Assembly: GCA_000750105.3 (NCBI GenBank)
Contig: JPHH03000014.1
Coordinates: 558,001-622,000 of the forward strand
DNA from: Tolypocladium sp. Sup5 PDA-1
Taxonomy: Eukaryota; Ascomycota; Sordariomycetes; Hypocreales; Ophiocordycipitaceae
Length of the DNA: 64,000 nt
Direction: 5' to 3'
Positions 34,001-46,401 of the stretch are shown piece after piece; positions within the stretch are counted from its first letter, which is position 1; every line of letters begins with the position of its first letter. Below the pieces are notes generated by a model. It was given only the letters and a program-made list of their open reading frames with translations. It did not search any database and was not told where the DNA came from. A program made the position numbers and the translations under genes.

Positions 34001-36219
34001 TGCCAAGAGCTGCAGTCCCACCACACGATATTAGCAGGGCAGGGCTGCCACGCGGTCAGCCCTGAGAAACGCCGCAACACGGCATGTCCCTCATCCTTCC
34101 CAAAGCGGAATCCTCGGAAGTAGATCGATGCAACGGACCCACCAGGTTGCCTTATTCGAGATTTTGAGGCCCGTTGCGTTGAAACGCGTCCAAGACATGC
34201 CATGCAGCTGCACCGCCCATTTGTGGGACCAAGTACTAGGTACTGCCCAGTCCCTTTGCTGCCTGGGCCAGGCTGAGGCCTCCCCCCAGGACGAGCCGTC
34301 ACAGGCACTCCAATCTTGCGAACCTCAGCCAACGCAGGAAACAACAACCACAGGCGAACGGCTGACCTTCTCATTGAATGGAGTGCGTTTCAGTCGCACG
34401 TCGAGCCCTCGTTCACTAAAGCGTGCTCTCGCTGATTTCTCTACAGCATCAAAGACGCCTCTTCGTCTCCAGCGGCAGCCACGCCATGGCGAGCGACCAG
34501 CGTCGACAACTGTTCCGAAACCTACACAAACCTGTTCGGCAACCTCCTACGAAGTACCCAGGTGTTTCATCGCAATCCATCGTCGAAATAATGCCCTGCT
34601 GGTGCAGAAGCAAAGGGCTACCTCGCGCAGAAACCCTCGCCTGGGGTTGGATCGCGCCCGTCCAGACGTATGCGCACCAGCAGCTTTCCCTCCGAAGCCC
34701 GCGCCGGCAAATTGTCACCGATGCCTCTGTCGCCTTCCAGTATCTAACATATCGTCGTCGAACTAGAGTGCATCGGCATTGTCGCGGCGAGGTGTCGCCT
34801 GCCATATTGGGATCCAAGGGACAATCTGCGTACGGCCAGCCATTTAGACGCCGGGTACTTGATTCGAGCACGTATACTACGCATCGCCGCCAAATCGCTC
34901 CCGCCTCTGCGCCGTCGCCGATGAACGCCTCCGCACCAATCGACGTGGTGCCTTCGCAACAGTCCACTCCATCGCCACTCAGCGTCCGACAATACGGTCC
35001 GCCAATCGGTTTCGGGAACGAGCCGATCGAAACAATGACGCTATCCAAGCCGCATGAGATGAGCATGCGCCATCCAAACCCCTCGCTGTTGCGTCTCCAG
35101 CAAACCGGTACCCGCCGTGAAAGCGCAGCATACCTATCCGCATCGCTGATCGCTCTGACGATACATTTCGCACGGAGACTTGTTCCCCGCAACTTCGGAC
35201 GCAAATATTGCCTGTTGTCCACCGACTCGTCGTCGAGAATTGCAAATGCAGCGCCTCGCAGATGCTCTTGGACACAAAGGTCGCCTTCTGCCTTGATGTT
35301 GCGATACCCTAGTATTGAGGGAGGGCAGGCTCTTTTCGGCAAAAGTATGTTCCTCCGGATTTACACACTGCGAGATGTGAGGCTGATGAGAAACCTCAGA
35401 TAAGACAACAGCTAGTGACACAAATATGACGGCAAGTGCCTCGACAACAAACGCCGACCGGGAGCGGCGCCCCGATCAGTCGCATGTGTAAGCCGACCCC
35501 GAATTGATGCCATCGTGAACGGAACTTTTCTGGTGTTCCCGGCAGACCTTGCCCCTCAGAGTGGATCGTCGTGACACCGCTTGGATGCCAAGCAACTGCC
35601 TCATTTGGCAAGCCCACAGACATCAGAGTGCCAGCGGGCGCTAGCATCTTGCAGAATAAGATCAAGATCTGAGCCGGCGCAAGGTCCAGGATTCCGAAGA
35701 TGCCAGCGCGACCCACCTCGGACCTCCCAAGCCTTGCTCGCAGGGTTTGTCCCACGATGAGCGACGTCCTTGACGGGACAGGCCTTGTAGCGCCCCTCTT
35801 GGCCCTCCATTTATCACAGACACTTTACCAACCACGATGCAGCACAAGGGGCTTGTGGCAGCACTTGCGCACGAATGTCGACGCCTGGGGTGCTAAACCG
35901 CGTTTACTGGGTGCAGGGTAGCTTCAACCACGGCGACTGAGGGTACATTGCCAAACAGGAGTTTCCTAGCCCATCGCTTTTGAATCACGCTTCGTCTCAT
36001 ACCCCCGACTTCACCATTCCTTCCCCCCTTCCGCTAGTAGATCTCACTTCTGTAATTGTGTTTCAACAGAATTAGCTCTAGGGAACGCCCGGGCGACACT
36101 TACGGACTAGACGGCGCTGTATTCGGTCACAGCTAGCCCGCCTGCTGCCAGACAAGAAGCCTTTCTCGCGCTTTCTTGAGCCAAGAATCTAGCTCATCTG
36201 TGTTGGAGGAATCTGCCTG
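31025..36219. other. Gene-poor stretch
   Basis: Long frames on both strands at 34.4-35.4 kb overlap each other and match no family. Copies of the dispersed motif occur at 33730-33780 and near 34550. I find no supported gene. Confidence 0.45.
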
Positions 36220-37099
36220 CTACGCCCAAGCACTCTGCACAATGGAGATGCGCTCGGGAGGACTGACTGCCCTTTCATCAATGCTGACTTTCCCCCGAAA
36301 CACCCAATTATTCAGCGCACCCCTTCGGACTGCTAGCTCAGGGTTGTCCCGCAGAATGCCCACAACCTCCGCGCGGACCGCCTGCTGCTCGACTTCCACT
36401 GCCTGCAACCTGCTCCGCACTTCGGCTTGGAGCGCGAGCTCAAATTCCTGGAAGAGCGTCCTGTATGTCGCGGAATCTAAAGACTGGTTGAGGTTTTCGT
36501 GGGCGTTCGGCCACGGCCAGATAGGCCGTCTTGCGGGATTGGTTTCATGTTCGGAAACTGGCAAAACGGGGTGAGCAATGAACGCAGACGTAGATGGGTA
36601 GGATGAAAATTATTTTGGACGTACAGAACTCTGTCCACAAAGCTTGGTCGACAAGGAGCGCAAAATACTGATGCGAGGCCGAGCGATGGCCTTGCCTCCG
36701 CAGCATGCCGCATACTTTGTCCATCATGCGTTTTCGGAGTCTACGCATGAATTGCTTGGGAAGCATTTTGCCTAGATATGTCTCCATGGCTGGAGTTCTT
36801 TCAGCTGCACGCTCGCCGCGAACCATGCCAAGATTGGGGTAGACGATTTCGTGCGGGCGGCGATGCTTGTAGTATGTAGCCCAGTCCCACCCAGCCGGCA
36901 TCTGACTGAGCTGATCCGGATTGGTGGAAGCCATGCTGTCCGATGGGAGATGGATTCTCTGTAGGAGATGTTGTTCGATCATGGAGGGCAGATGGTGGGG
37001 AGTTGAGCGTTGAGCACTTGTCGTGGCCCCTGTGCGGTGCATTGACAAGGAAGGAACAAAGTGGTCCACGCGGATGGCGCTGATGAGCTGGCAAGTCAT
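36220..37099 (-). CDS. Unrecognised two-exon protein
   Basis: Exons 37099-36625 and 36557-36220 join over a 67-nt intron (GTACGT...GCCAG) to give 270 residues. The middle is basic and helical (QFMRRLRKRMMDKVCGMLRRQ), and the second exon holds a probable coiled coil rich in Glu, Gln and Arg (ELALQAEVRSRLQAVEVEQQ). Downstream in-frame Met codons could also serve as starts. I recognise no family. Continuity of helix-forming sequence across the splice and the good donor and acceptor support a real gene. Confidence 0.55.
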
Positions 37100-38263
37100 C
37101 TCAATACTTTTAGGCTTTACAGCATGCTCTCACTACTACTTTAATAAATGGGTAGAAGTCGCCTAGCCGTGCTGGTCCGCTCGTGTCCCTTCGCATCGTA
37201 GGCCCTGGCAGTCACTGCGTTCCGGCGACAGTAGAGACTGAGCAGCGGTCAAATAAGTACCCGAAGCAGAAGACCGACTGCTCGGAGCCGCACCCCAAGC
37301 TCTGTCCATGTCAGTCATGTGACTATGGCCGCCGTGTTTGTGCAACAACCGCCTCGACCATTCCCGAGTGCTGGTAGCGCTGTGTTCGAACCACGCGCCG
37401 CACCCTTAAAAACCTCACAACACGAAGACAAAGTCACCTTTTGCGCCCACCACAAGGAAGATAAAAGTTGCAAAACATGCAACAATGATCAAAAATATAT
37501 AACGAATACATTGGCATAAGAAAAAGAGAGCCATAGCAAAAAAAGTGGCATCTGGGGGTCAGCCAGAAGAAGGAAGTACCTCATCGTTACCAGACGCAAA
37601 GTGCTTCGAGCCCTCTATGCGACTGCCCAACTCAACAGTTCCGACTTTAGCCGTTAGGCCATGCCCGAATTAATTATGAAGCTGGTCCGCTATTGCGCTA
37701 TATATGGTATTGAACAGGTCTGTGAACAGGCGTGGCATGCCGCGCTGTCAACAGCTCTGGCAGCTGGCGCACGGGGCAAGCGCAGTGACTTTATAGTGGA
37801 TTTGGCGCCTGTGAAAATAAGCTTCAGGGGTGTGGGGCCGCAGTGGGAGCGATCTACAGCGGGCCGCGGCCCCACTTCTTCCCTGTGGAGCGCTGCAGTG
37901 GATCGCACCTCCCTCGGACTTGAACCAACACCAAAGACATGGACACCTCCTTCGAGTACGCGCCCGAATGGTTACACAGCAGCGCACCGTTATTCTTCCG
38001 CATCACGTGGATGAATATTGAGGTGATGACGAGTCGTGGCGGTGAGGCATAGACGACAGGATCTAAAGGCATTTCCCTCAGCCAGCCCCATACCGATGCG
38101 CCTCATCCATCCTACAGAGGGCTGGCTTGGCCCGTCCCCGACACGACTGACCGGTGCAAACGGCGAGGAAGTCTAGTTTGACCCCCCAAACCTTCGTGTA
38201 ACGGGGGCTTGCACAGATACTGCGCACAGGCATCTCGAATACGGTGGCAAGACGACGCACGCA

Positions 38264-38968
38264 ATGCCAACCTTCCAGCTGCCCTTACCATCACCCAGTT
38301 CGACCGTGGCCTCACCATCAGAGCTTGGACCGAGTGGAGAGCTTTCATTCCGAAACAACCATGCGCCACTCCAGGTGATGCACCGGCAAACTTGGCTGCC
38401 CAGCATTTCCTTTTTGCTCTACAACTGCATCACGCCACGGCCTGGCGCCCAGAGATTGGTTCAAAAGCCGTGCCACTGTGGCGGAGAGTGGACACTCGAC
38501 AACCTACAAACGCTCTTCTTCATGCTTGCCCAGATGCATGACATGGAGGTGGTGGCGAAGCATCTTGGAAAACCAAGAGACCAGTGCCGTCAGGAGCTGC
38601 TCCATCTGCGCATGGTGGACAGGATCCCCAAGCTGCCGTTCGAGGACATGCCCTTGTCGCTGCAGAGCGGGTCGCGCTGGTCTCCCTGCGTGCAGATTCG
38701 TCTTTGCATTGAGCTCAGGGATGGAAAGGAGCTGGACCAGGTGGCCTCTGGGCTTGGCCGATCCGTCGCTTCTTGCAAGCGGCAGCTGAGGCTACTTACG
38801 GACGAGGGCACAAACAGTGCTTGCTATGGGTGTGGACGGAAGAAACTGTACGTTGTGGAGAGTACAAATGGCGTGATGTCGGGAGCAGGGGGAACGGACC
38901 GGGTGGTTTGGGAGCAGACTTGGGCTGGCGTCTGGGGGGCTGATGATGCGGCCATCACAAGGCCATAG
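38264..38968 (+). CDS. Myb/SANT-like DNA-binding protein
   Basis: An intronless frame of 234 residues. Two helix-rich repeats resemble Myb/SANT units: about 75-116 (EWTLDNLQTLFFMLAQ, VVAKHLGKPRDQC) and about 138-178 (RWSPCVQIRLCIELRDG, VASGLGRSVASCKRQL). The order of an aromatic start, acidic or hydrophobic helix and a final helix beginning with Gly-Lys/Arg fits DNA-reading repeats. The first 60 residues are low-complexity Pro/Ser. A CYGCG motif follows the second repeat. Nuclear regulatory function is inferred; no target is known. Most small fungal Myb-like proteins of this type are uncharacterised. Confidence 0.6.
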   Translation: MPTFQLPLPSPSSTVASPSELGPSGELSFRNNHAPLQVMHRQTWLPSISFLLYNCITPRPGAQRLVQKPCHCGGEWTLDNLQTLFFMLAQMHDMEVVAKHLGKPRDQCRQELLHLRMVDRIPKLPFEDMPLSLQSGSRWSPCVQIRLCIELRDGKELDQVASGLGRSVASCKRQLRLLTDEGTNSACYGCGRKKLYVVESTNGVMSGAGGTDRVVWEQTWAGVWGADDAAITRP

Positions 38969-40308
38969 AACACATTGTGCGGTGCAATCTTTAGCACGTC
39001 GAGGCTTAGCACTCGGAAACTGAGAGCTTGAGCTTGTAGTCAGCAGCAGCGGAAAAACTTACGTCGCGGGTGGCAGTTGAGGAGGATCACGAGCATGAAA
39101 GAGCATGCAACGGGGGTAGGTGCAGCGATCAAAGTTCAGTACACCGACCCGGCTTTCTCTTGAATTTAGATGTCGAACCATGCGCGAAAGAATGCCATGG
39201 ATCTTGCAATGGCTATCTTTCTCAAGAGCGCGGAGCATAAGTCGTCGGCGGCATAAATCATCAAGATAGCCTCAACTTTAATATCCGAGACGTGTCTTTG
39301 TGGTCAGCCCATGTGGCTTCCAGACGAGACATGTCCCACACTAGTCGTCGCCAAGGCTAAATTGACTCAGCCGCTGATAGTTTGCTGGCCTTCGATCGAC
39401 CCAGTTAGCGAATCAGAACGCTTCAAGGATGGCTATGATTGCCGTAGGCCGCCTTGCCGTCAGCCACGAGGGGGTTCCGTTCAGCTGGGACGAGGCTATC
39501 GCGGCTGCGGATGCACCCGCACAATCGTCATTTGCCGTCCCCGTTTGTGACGCCAATGGTTGTCCACTAGTTCGTCGCCTGGAAACCCTAAGTGCATGCG
39601 GTCAGGACTGCCGGCTGATCGGGTTCATTCGCTGGGCACATCGACATCACCTGAGATGCAGCCTCCTAGACAGAGTGAAGAAACGCATATACGCATTAAG
39701 TGGTACCGTGGTTCCACGGATTCCATCTACGAATACTCACTCACAGCCGAACCAGAAGCGATGACCTCATATACCAGGTTGTGCTCCATCAACTTGTATC
39801 AGAACGTGCCTTCCTCCCTGGGTGAGGTTCTCCTCCGCTATGCAGTTCGCCATGAGTTGCTTGCTCTGTGAACCGGTGGTGTCAGTATTGTACTTGGCGC
39901 CGTCAGCGGCATTGTGGATATCCACAACGTCCTGGAAGCACACGACGCTGTAAGCTCTGTCGGTAGTGTAAGCTAAGATTGAACACGCTTAACTAGGGAG
40001 GTGCGTGATGTTGACTTGCCACATGGCGGAGAGCTTCATTTCGGCGATCTGGGCGCGAACGATCCGGAATACGATAGCAGGTCTATATTTGTCGATAATT
40101 ATAGAAACCTCAGAAATGTCAACAGTTGGACATGACCTCAAAACGAGTAACTAAGCCACTATATGTTATGGAAGAAGCTCAGTAATAAATAGGTAGACGC
40201 AACCGTTTACGGCCTTCTACCGACTCTCTGTCCCGCATACATGAATCCACGGAAAGGCCGCCGACCCGTGCAAATCCAAGTACGGAGGGGCACTAGGCCA
40301 CAAAATTA
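38969..40308. other. Intergenic, unsupported frames
   Basis: Plus-strand frames at 39.3-39.9 kb (for example RIKWYRGSTDSIYEYSLTA) look partly protein-like but have no recognisable family, start or splice structure. Confidence 0.3.
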
Positions 40309-40893
40309 CTATGAAACGGCGAGCTTGGCTGCACCGCTGTTCGTGTGACTGGCATGCGCGTCGCGGCCGAGCTGCCAAACCAGGTCAGATCGGGTCGTCG
40401 GGCTCGACTCCTCTCCCCACGGCGGCCGGGATACCGAGCAAGTAAGTCCAAGCCGGCGCGGGACACCTTCACTGCGGAGGTTGCGCTCGTTATGCCGGAT
40501 CTACACATGGTCGGCGCCGATGTCGAACGCGGTGCGCGCGAGCAGTGCCGCGGCCCGGATAGCCACGCCGCGACCAGTGACCTCCGTGGCTAGCCAGTAG
40601 CCAATCTCGAGGCCACCGTTGCCGATCCGTGCCATCAGTCCGCAAGATCCGCTGATGTGGCCATCGGCAGTAATGGCAAAGTCGAAGTCTTCGCCGTTTT
40701 CCCAGCCGTTGTTGGTGATGCGCAGGAACTGTTCTGCGTTGGCCAGGGAGTAGTTGTCGGCCGCGAACCTCAGCCAGGGTGCGAGCTCAGCCAGCGACGC
40801 GTTCACGGCGGCATTCAATGCATCTGCATTAGATTTTCGCCACCGGCGCAGTGTTAGATTGCCATCAGTGAGTTCCTCCGGCGGTGTCCGCAT
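40309..40893 (-). pseudogene. Bacterial-type GNAT acetyltransferase with internal stop
   Basis: The frame from ATG 40893 to TAG 40311-40309 spans 195 codons and is interrupted only by TAG at codon 131 (40503-40501). The translation resembles RimJ/RimL-type N-acetyltransferases of actinobacteria: LTDGNLTLRRWR at the start, ISGSCGLMARIGNGGLEIGYW for the central strands, GRGVAIRAAALL for the acetyl-CoA-binding turn, and, beyond the stop, RSEGVPRRLGLT and SDLVWQLGRDAHA. Since family motifs continue in the same frame after the TAG, this is a nonsense change rather than an intron or the true end. There are no introns. Bacterial origin is inferred from the motif pattern, not from a search. Confidence 0.75.
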
Positions 40894-41980
40894 TTTATTT
40901 CCATGATGGACTGTGACTCCTTTCCGTCGGTGAGATGATCCTCCGTCAACGAGTGCCTCATCCCCGTCCTTTCAGCCTTGGGCACTTCCCTGGGTAACTA
41001 CGAGGTATGTTATATCTTGGAATTTAGCACAAAGTTACGCACCAATGGCATGCGGGAATAGGCTACAGGTTTCAGTCGAGATAAACTGTGTCGTGTACTA
41101 TCAGCCAACCCCTGGATGTTTTACTGGCGGCCTCCCCTGCCCCGCAGCCGGGCCTGGCGTTTAGCTCAACTGGCGGACAAGTCAAGTTATTTTTGGGGGC
41201 CCATGGAAACCAAGATCAACCGGATTGCGTAACTCGTCAGCAGATATCAACTTCTGAGGCTTGGACCACACGGCCAGCTGCATGAGTCCTCAAACAATAC
41301 GTACGATGTACGAAGTACGAAGTACATTAACAACACTAGGTTTAGGTCTTGATTTCAGCCAAGTTTAGTCTGACCAGTAACGCCTCGAATTGCGCGAAAT
41401 CCAACCCAAACAGGCTAGGCCTCGCGATGGAGTTGCCTGCCGTGCCACTACGGACGGACATTGCTCAGCCCCATCGCTGGCTCTCGACGACGGCCGGGCC
41501 AATAACAAAGTTCAAGTATCCTGTTTGTTAGCTGCTTGGGTGCTGGAGTTTGTCTCTTGCAATTGCTAAGACATGTGCGGTAGACATTCAGTTTATATCT
41601 TGACCTTGTGATTGAGCCTTTTCATTAGCTTGCATGTTGCCAGATATGGTTATATTTTACTTGTCAATGCATGCAGTGTCCACGTGGGCTTTAGTACGCT
41701 GAAGCACTGGAGCTAGGCCTTACTCAAACTGAGAATGCAAACGCTCAAGGCTGTGATTATGATTCCTATATTGTATCTAAAAGTAGCCAAGGTACAAGCC
41801 CCAAAGGAACCTTAATATAACTCAATGTTGCGCCGTGTGCATGAACAACATCGTTGTTTTTTGTTTGCCCTCCTTGCCATACTATCGAGTTCCATGCGAG
41901 ATTCCTGCCGTATTTGCCCTTGTCATGTTTATGTAAAATGTCCGAGATCAGCCATCCATACGTATTCGTAGCTGTTCCTG
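40894..41980. other. Intergenic, no gene recognised
   Basis: Holds a cluster of the TACGAAGTAC motif at 41298-41326. No coding region is supported. Confidence 0.45.
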
Positions 41981-43724
41981 TCAAAACCAGCTAATCCTGT
42001 CTATCGCTTGGATCTCCTTTCTTGGTCCATCCACTGCAAATGGATCCCGTCCTCCATTCAGGCGTTCCAGAAGTCGGCCAATGCTCGTACCCACCATTTG
42101 CCGGTCGAACAACTGGCGGAGAAGCTCAGTCTCTTTGCTTCGCTGGTCGGCAGGTTCAGTCACGACAAAGTAGCGCAAGCCAATGCTTAGAGCCAGCAAC
42201 CCTGAAGCGTTCTGTAGGCCGCCGCCAGAACGCTCAAAGAACAGGTGCATCGCGTGCGCACTCTTGGACGCGCACGCATGCAGGTGTTTCGGAGGGGCCC
42301 GGCTGTCATCTGGGCCGGAAGGCTTAAAGACGAAGCTCATGATAGAGTACAGCATCATGTGATTGAACCAGTAGATGGTGCTGAGGTGGAGAAGGGCGAA
42401 CTCGACGTCTTTTTTCGGAATCGGAAGTGGTAAGCCTGCAACTGTGTAGTCAAACTTGAAGATATCTGGGCCGAGGTTCTTGGCCCAGAGGGCTAGATCT
42501 GTTTCGATCTCCTGACATCGGAGGAAGATTGTTTCTCGATAGTGTTCTGTGGCTGCCCGAGATGTGCAAGCCTGGAGAGGACCGACTTGCTCCAATAGTG
42601 CTGGAATATCTAGCATGATATCCATCAACTTGTCCATGGCTGACTTCTTTCGAACGCTCCACGGGATCGTTTTCCACGCATGGCTACCGAAGGGCGACGT
42701 CCGTCTTTGTCCAACTGCCAACATGGCCTACATAGGTGCGTCAACTGGTGAGCCACTGTAGTAGTCAATTATGCGAGGAATGGAGGCGCCACGTACCAGA
42801 TTTACGCGGCTGTCAACTAGAAGTTGATGTGCGGCGCCTGATGTAAAGGCCTCTGGCCCTCTGGCGAGAAACATTGCCTGCTGCCCCTCGCTGTGCCCTC
42901 GCCAGGCAAGCACCTGTGGCCCTTCGCTCGTGACAAAGAGAAGCTGCGAGTGATACAAGTTAGCTTTATAACATGGAATAGCGGCGTGTAAGTGGTAGCT
43001 ACAGACCTCAAATGAAGCCATCAACCGCGCAGCTACGATGAGGCCGTCCCGCTTATGTGAGTCTCTTTGTCTTAAAGCCCGGCCGAGTTCCTGGACTGCT
43101 TTGTTGTATGTCTGCAACGCCTTGACACGCAGCTGGCTGTCGTGACTGTCTGTCGCAAGAATTGCCGTAGCTGATGCAACGGACACATACCGGAGGGTGG
43201 CCTCGGAGTCGTAGAGCTGTGTGACAAGCCTCGTCCACCCGACGGAGGACAGGTTGGTCGCCTCGAGTGAGAACGGGCGGCCATTGGGCAGCATGGTAGA
43301 CCAGAAATGCCCAAGATACAGCTGCTCTCTTGCCGTTCTTACCAAAGGATCACACAGGGCAACCTGGGAGCCGCGATTCGTCTGCTTTACATATCGCACA
43401 TTCCACGGCCGCGCCTGGGCATCCGATGCGTCCGCGGCTGGAGTCTGAGAGTCGGCATCTTGTTGGTTGTCCCTGTCTTCCTGTTGCGTGGCGTGCACCC
43501 AGACCAGGTCCCGGTCGTAGCCTCCACACGGCAGCCCTGCCTTCATGCACTGGTGACAAATGGGAGTGTGCTTGTCGCACTATGATACCGAGTTCAGTCA
43601 GTCTGTCAATCCCTCGGCCCGCCTGGGGTGCGACGGCGATGCGAAAGGGTCGGGTTAGACGAACCCCTTTCTTCCTCTTCCGGCAAGTGGCGCATCCTTT
43701 CGATCTGCCTGGAACTCCGACCAT
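41981..43724 (-). CDS. Zn(II)2Cys6 transcription factor
   Basis: Four exons (43724-43665, 43579-43007, 42943-42797, 42727-41981) splice in phase 0 into 508 residues. The binuclear zinc cluster is Cys11-x2-Cys14-x6-Cys21-x6-Cys28-x2-Cys31-x6-Cys38, split by intron 1 between Gly20 and Cys21, a common intron site in this family. Intron 2 has a GCTAAC branch and CGCAG acceptor. The remainder is the usual helical middle region of fungal regulators with no disruption. It lies beside a broken MFS transporter on the same strand, as in many small metabolic or efflux loci. Nuclear regulation of a neighbouring pathway is inference. Confidence 0.88.
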
Positions 43725-44458
43725 GGCGGTTGTCTGCGCTTCGCGGCTGCACCGCAAGAATGAGTTGTGCTGGAGACAGAGGACAAGTGGCAACGGCAGA
43801 AGGCGGGGGAGCTGGACTTTGGCTCTTACATGTTGACTTGGAAAGTGACCTCAATTCCAGGCTCGCTCAACTCCACGTCTCAGCCTCTACGCAAAACCGT
43901 CGTAATCAGCCCCCACGTGCGGGCGGATATTCTCCCGCAGGGAGCGTAACGGTGAGTAAGAACCACTGCACCGCCTCCGTGATCCTATTTTAAGGCGTTG
44001 ACCGCTACCATTTCCTTTAGTGGCAAGAGTCGTCTCTCCGGCCACATCATGGAGTTCTCGCCCTTGCTCGCATACGATCAATTCCCAGAGCTCGAAATAA
44101 ATCGACATGGCCTGGCTTCGTCAGACGCAACGTCAACTTACGACTTGAAGCCGCGCGGCCATGTCTGGCGCCTATCTACACTAGCTGAATCTCTAGTGGT
44201 GGTGAAAGGCTCTCTCACGTTCCGGCACGATATTGCGGTACGTTGGGAGCGAAGGGACTGTGAGAAAGAGACCTACGATACCGCCAGACGCTCCATTCTT
44301 ACTACCGCCGATAACCGTTACCTTGTCGCCCTGCAGATACAGGACATACTGATGCAATGCAACTTGAACAATCATCTACATGGGCATCTTTAATGCGTCG
44401 CAAGCTCTCTTCTTTTGGCCCTCTGACGAGCCACGTGGTCTCCTTTAATCGTCAACCT

Positions 44459-45619
44459 CTAAATCTTCTTTAGTAGATTGCGGTCCATCCTCAGTCTAGC
44501 CACAAGTGCAAAGAAGGTGGAAAGCCAGCGCCGTCGAGCCAGCATAAAAGATGGCCGCCTGGTATGGCACAATCGACGTTGCGTGATCCGCTCCCGTCGC
44601 CTCGATCAGGAATCCGGCAATGGGATTGCCCAGCAGATCTACTACAAACCAGCCAGTCATGGCCATTCCCATTCCTACTACCGCGAGGCCCGGCCCAAGC
44701 AGTCTTCAAACCGCCGTGGGCATCGTGACTAAGAATGCGCCGTTAGACACGCTGTTGAGCGCGGCAAAGACCGTCAACGGCGTAAGGTTAGACGAAAAGG
44801 GCCAACAAGCAAGCATGGTCGCGGCGTTGACCGCCATGGTCAGTAGCAGCGTAGTCGTCGAGCCGAGCTTATCGCAGGCGATGCCCGAGCCGACGCGTCC
44901 GAGTGCCATGCATCCGTTGAAACAAGCCATAAGACCCGCCGCGGTCGAGGCGGAGATTCCGAGGGAGCTGGCGACGAGGGGAAGGAAGAAGGAGGGGACA
45001 TATAGTGCGAATATCCCAATAGCCCCGACGACGAAGAGGCAGGAAAAGCTCGAGTCCTTGAACAGTCGCATGCCGATGGCTGGAGCGCTGTGGTTTGGCG
45101 CTCGTTCCTTGCCTAGCAGCGCGGCCGGCACGCCGCTCACCAACGACAGCAATCCTATAATGCAGAAGCTCCACGCGATGCCGACCTTTTCGATAAGCAG
45201 CCGCAAGACGACGGTCATGACAGTCGCCCCAACGTCGTCCCCGAGCTTAGCAACACCATTGGCCGTCCCGAGGTGGCCGCTGAACTACTGCACAGCCCGA
45301 CTGTGAGAACGAGTCCAAGCGAGCCGACAGAGCACAAGGTGCTAGCGGGTACTTCCTTCATGGTGGTCTTTAGCAGGGCCGTCTGGAGGATGCCCCAGCA
45401 GCCGGTCCAGGCGTTGACCCAGAAGGTCTGGACGAAGCACGCGAACACGACGAGCCAGCCATAGCCGCCGTCGGGGATTGCTTCGGCAGCATCTGATGGG
45501 GCAACGATGGTGTCATAGGCGGTTTCGAATGTCCTGTCGGACGATGAAGTAGGTTCGGGGGTCAATGTCCAGACAGGACGCTCTGTGAGCGCGATGGCCA
45601 CTCTCTGCGCTGCAGCCAT
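44459..45619 (-). pseudogene. MCT-like major facilitator transporter, disrupted
   Basis: The N-terminus (IPDGGYGWLVVFACFVQTFW) and the C-terminal half (GTANGVAKLGDDVGATVM, VGIAWSFCIIGLLSLVSGVP, GMAMTGWFVVDLLGNPIAGF) are clear parts of a fungal monocarboxylate-type permease. Roughly TM3-TM5 are missing: the frame passes from LGLVLTVG straight to a sequence resembling AQYFS at about 45290, in another frame and with TAG at 45287-45285. A further TGA (44708-44706) interrupts the C-terminal half where Gly is expected, and a frameshift near 44510 displaces the last helix. The remnant cannot form a 12-helix transporter. Confidence 0.85.
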
Positions 45620-46401
45620 GATTGAATGCCGCAGGAGCTAAACCAATCCAAAAGGCTACAGCAGATGACTCTAGAAGTGTCAGCTTGTGGCGGATGAACT
45701 CCACGTCGCACAATGTATTGTTGGTTGACGTCGCAAGGTCATGTGCGGGAAGACGTGTAAGTCACGCAGATAAAGCAGCAATACAGATCTTTCAAGACTC
45801 ACGACGCAGTCCTTTTTCAGGGTTGGGCAGTATTATTATTCATACCGTGGGGACCTGAATAGATATCTAGTCTTTCTATGATATCGAGGTAGAGCACAGG
45901 ACAAACCGTTCCGTCAGGCCAGAAGTCCTGCAACCGGATTAAACGACCTGACCCTCCTCAGTCGTCCACTATGTTAGCGGTAGACACCGCCGTTGAACAT
46001 GTTGAAGTCTCACCAATGTCTTAAATCTATACCTAATCTGATGCCTTCGATTTGCGCAGTGCGTTAGGTGTGTTACTCCCCGCTGAACATCTTCGTACAT
46101 CATCACAACCATCGCCCAGGGATGGCGTATTACGACACTGTGCCTCTCAAGGTGGTAAACCTGCAGATAGGCGAAGAGTAGAACTACTTTAGTCTTATCT
46201 AGCCAATTAACTCGATGCTCAAGTATTGCCACGTGTCAAGGTTCATAGGGCTTGTAAATGATGAGCAGTTTGTCGCGCCTGATGGCTGTCTTGGCTCTGC
46301 ACCCCAGGTTCAGCTCGGTTGCGGGTTGAACTGCAGCTGGCCGACAATGGATGAAGCTGAATCTAGGCTGTCATCCTCAGACACATACCGGGATTGTGTG
46401 A

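Noticed and set aside
34423..35403. Long overlapping frames on both strands (~300 codons each)
   Set aside because: They overlap each other, match no family, and one strand's openness is explained by low stop density in GC-rich DNA; no splice signals or start context favour either.
37360..37410. GTGTTCGAACCACG resembling a tRNA T-arm
   Set aside because: No matching acceptor, D or anticodon arms can be folded around it.
39311..39871. Protein-like plus-strand frames
   Set aside because: Frames overlap without joinable splice sites and no family is recognised.
43998..44393. 132-codon plus-strand frame between the Zn2Cys6 and MFS genes
   Set aside because: No ATG at the start of the frame, no domain; it lies in the probable promoter and 3' flank of the neighbours.
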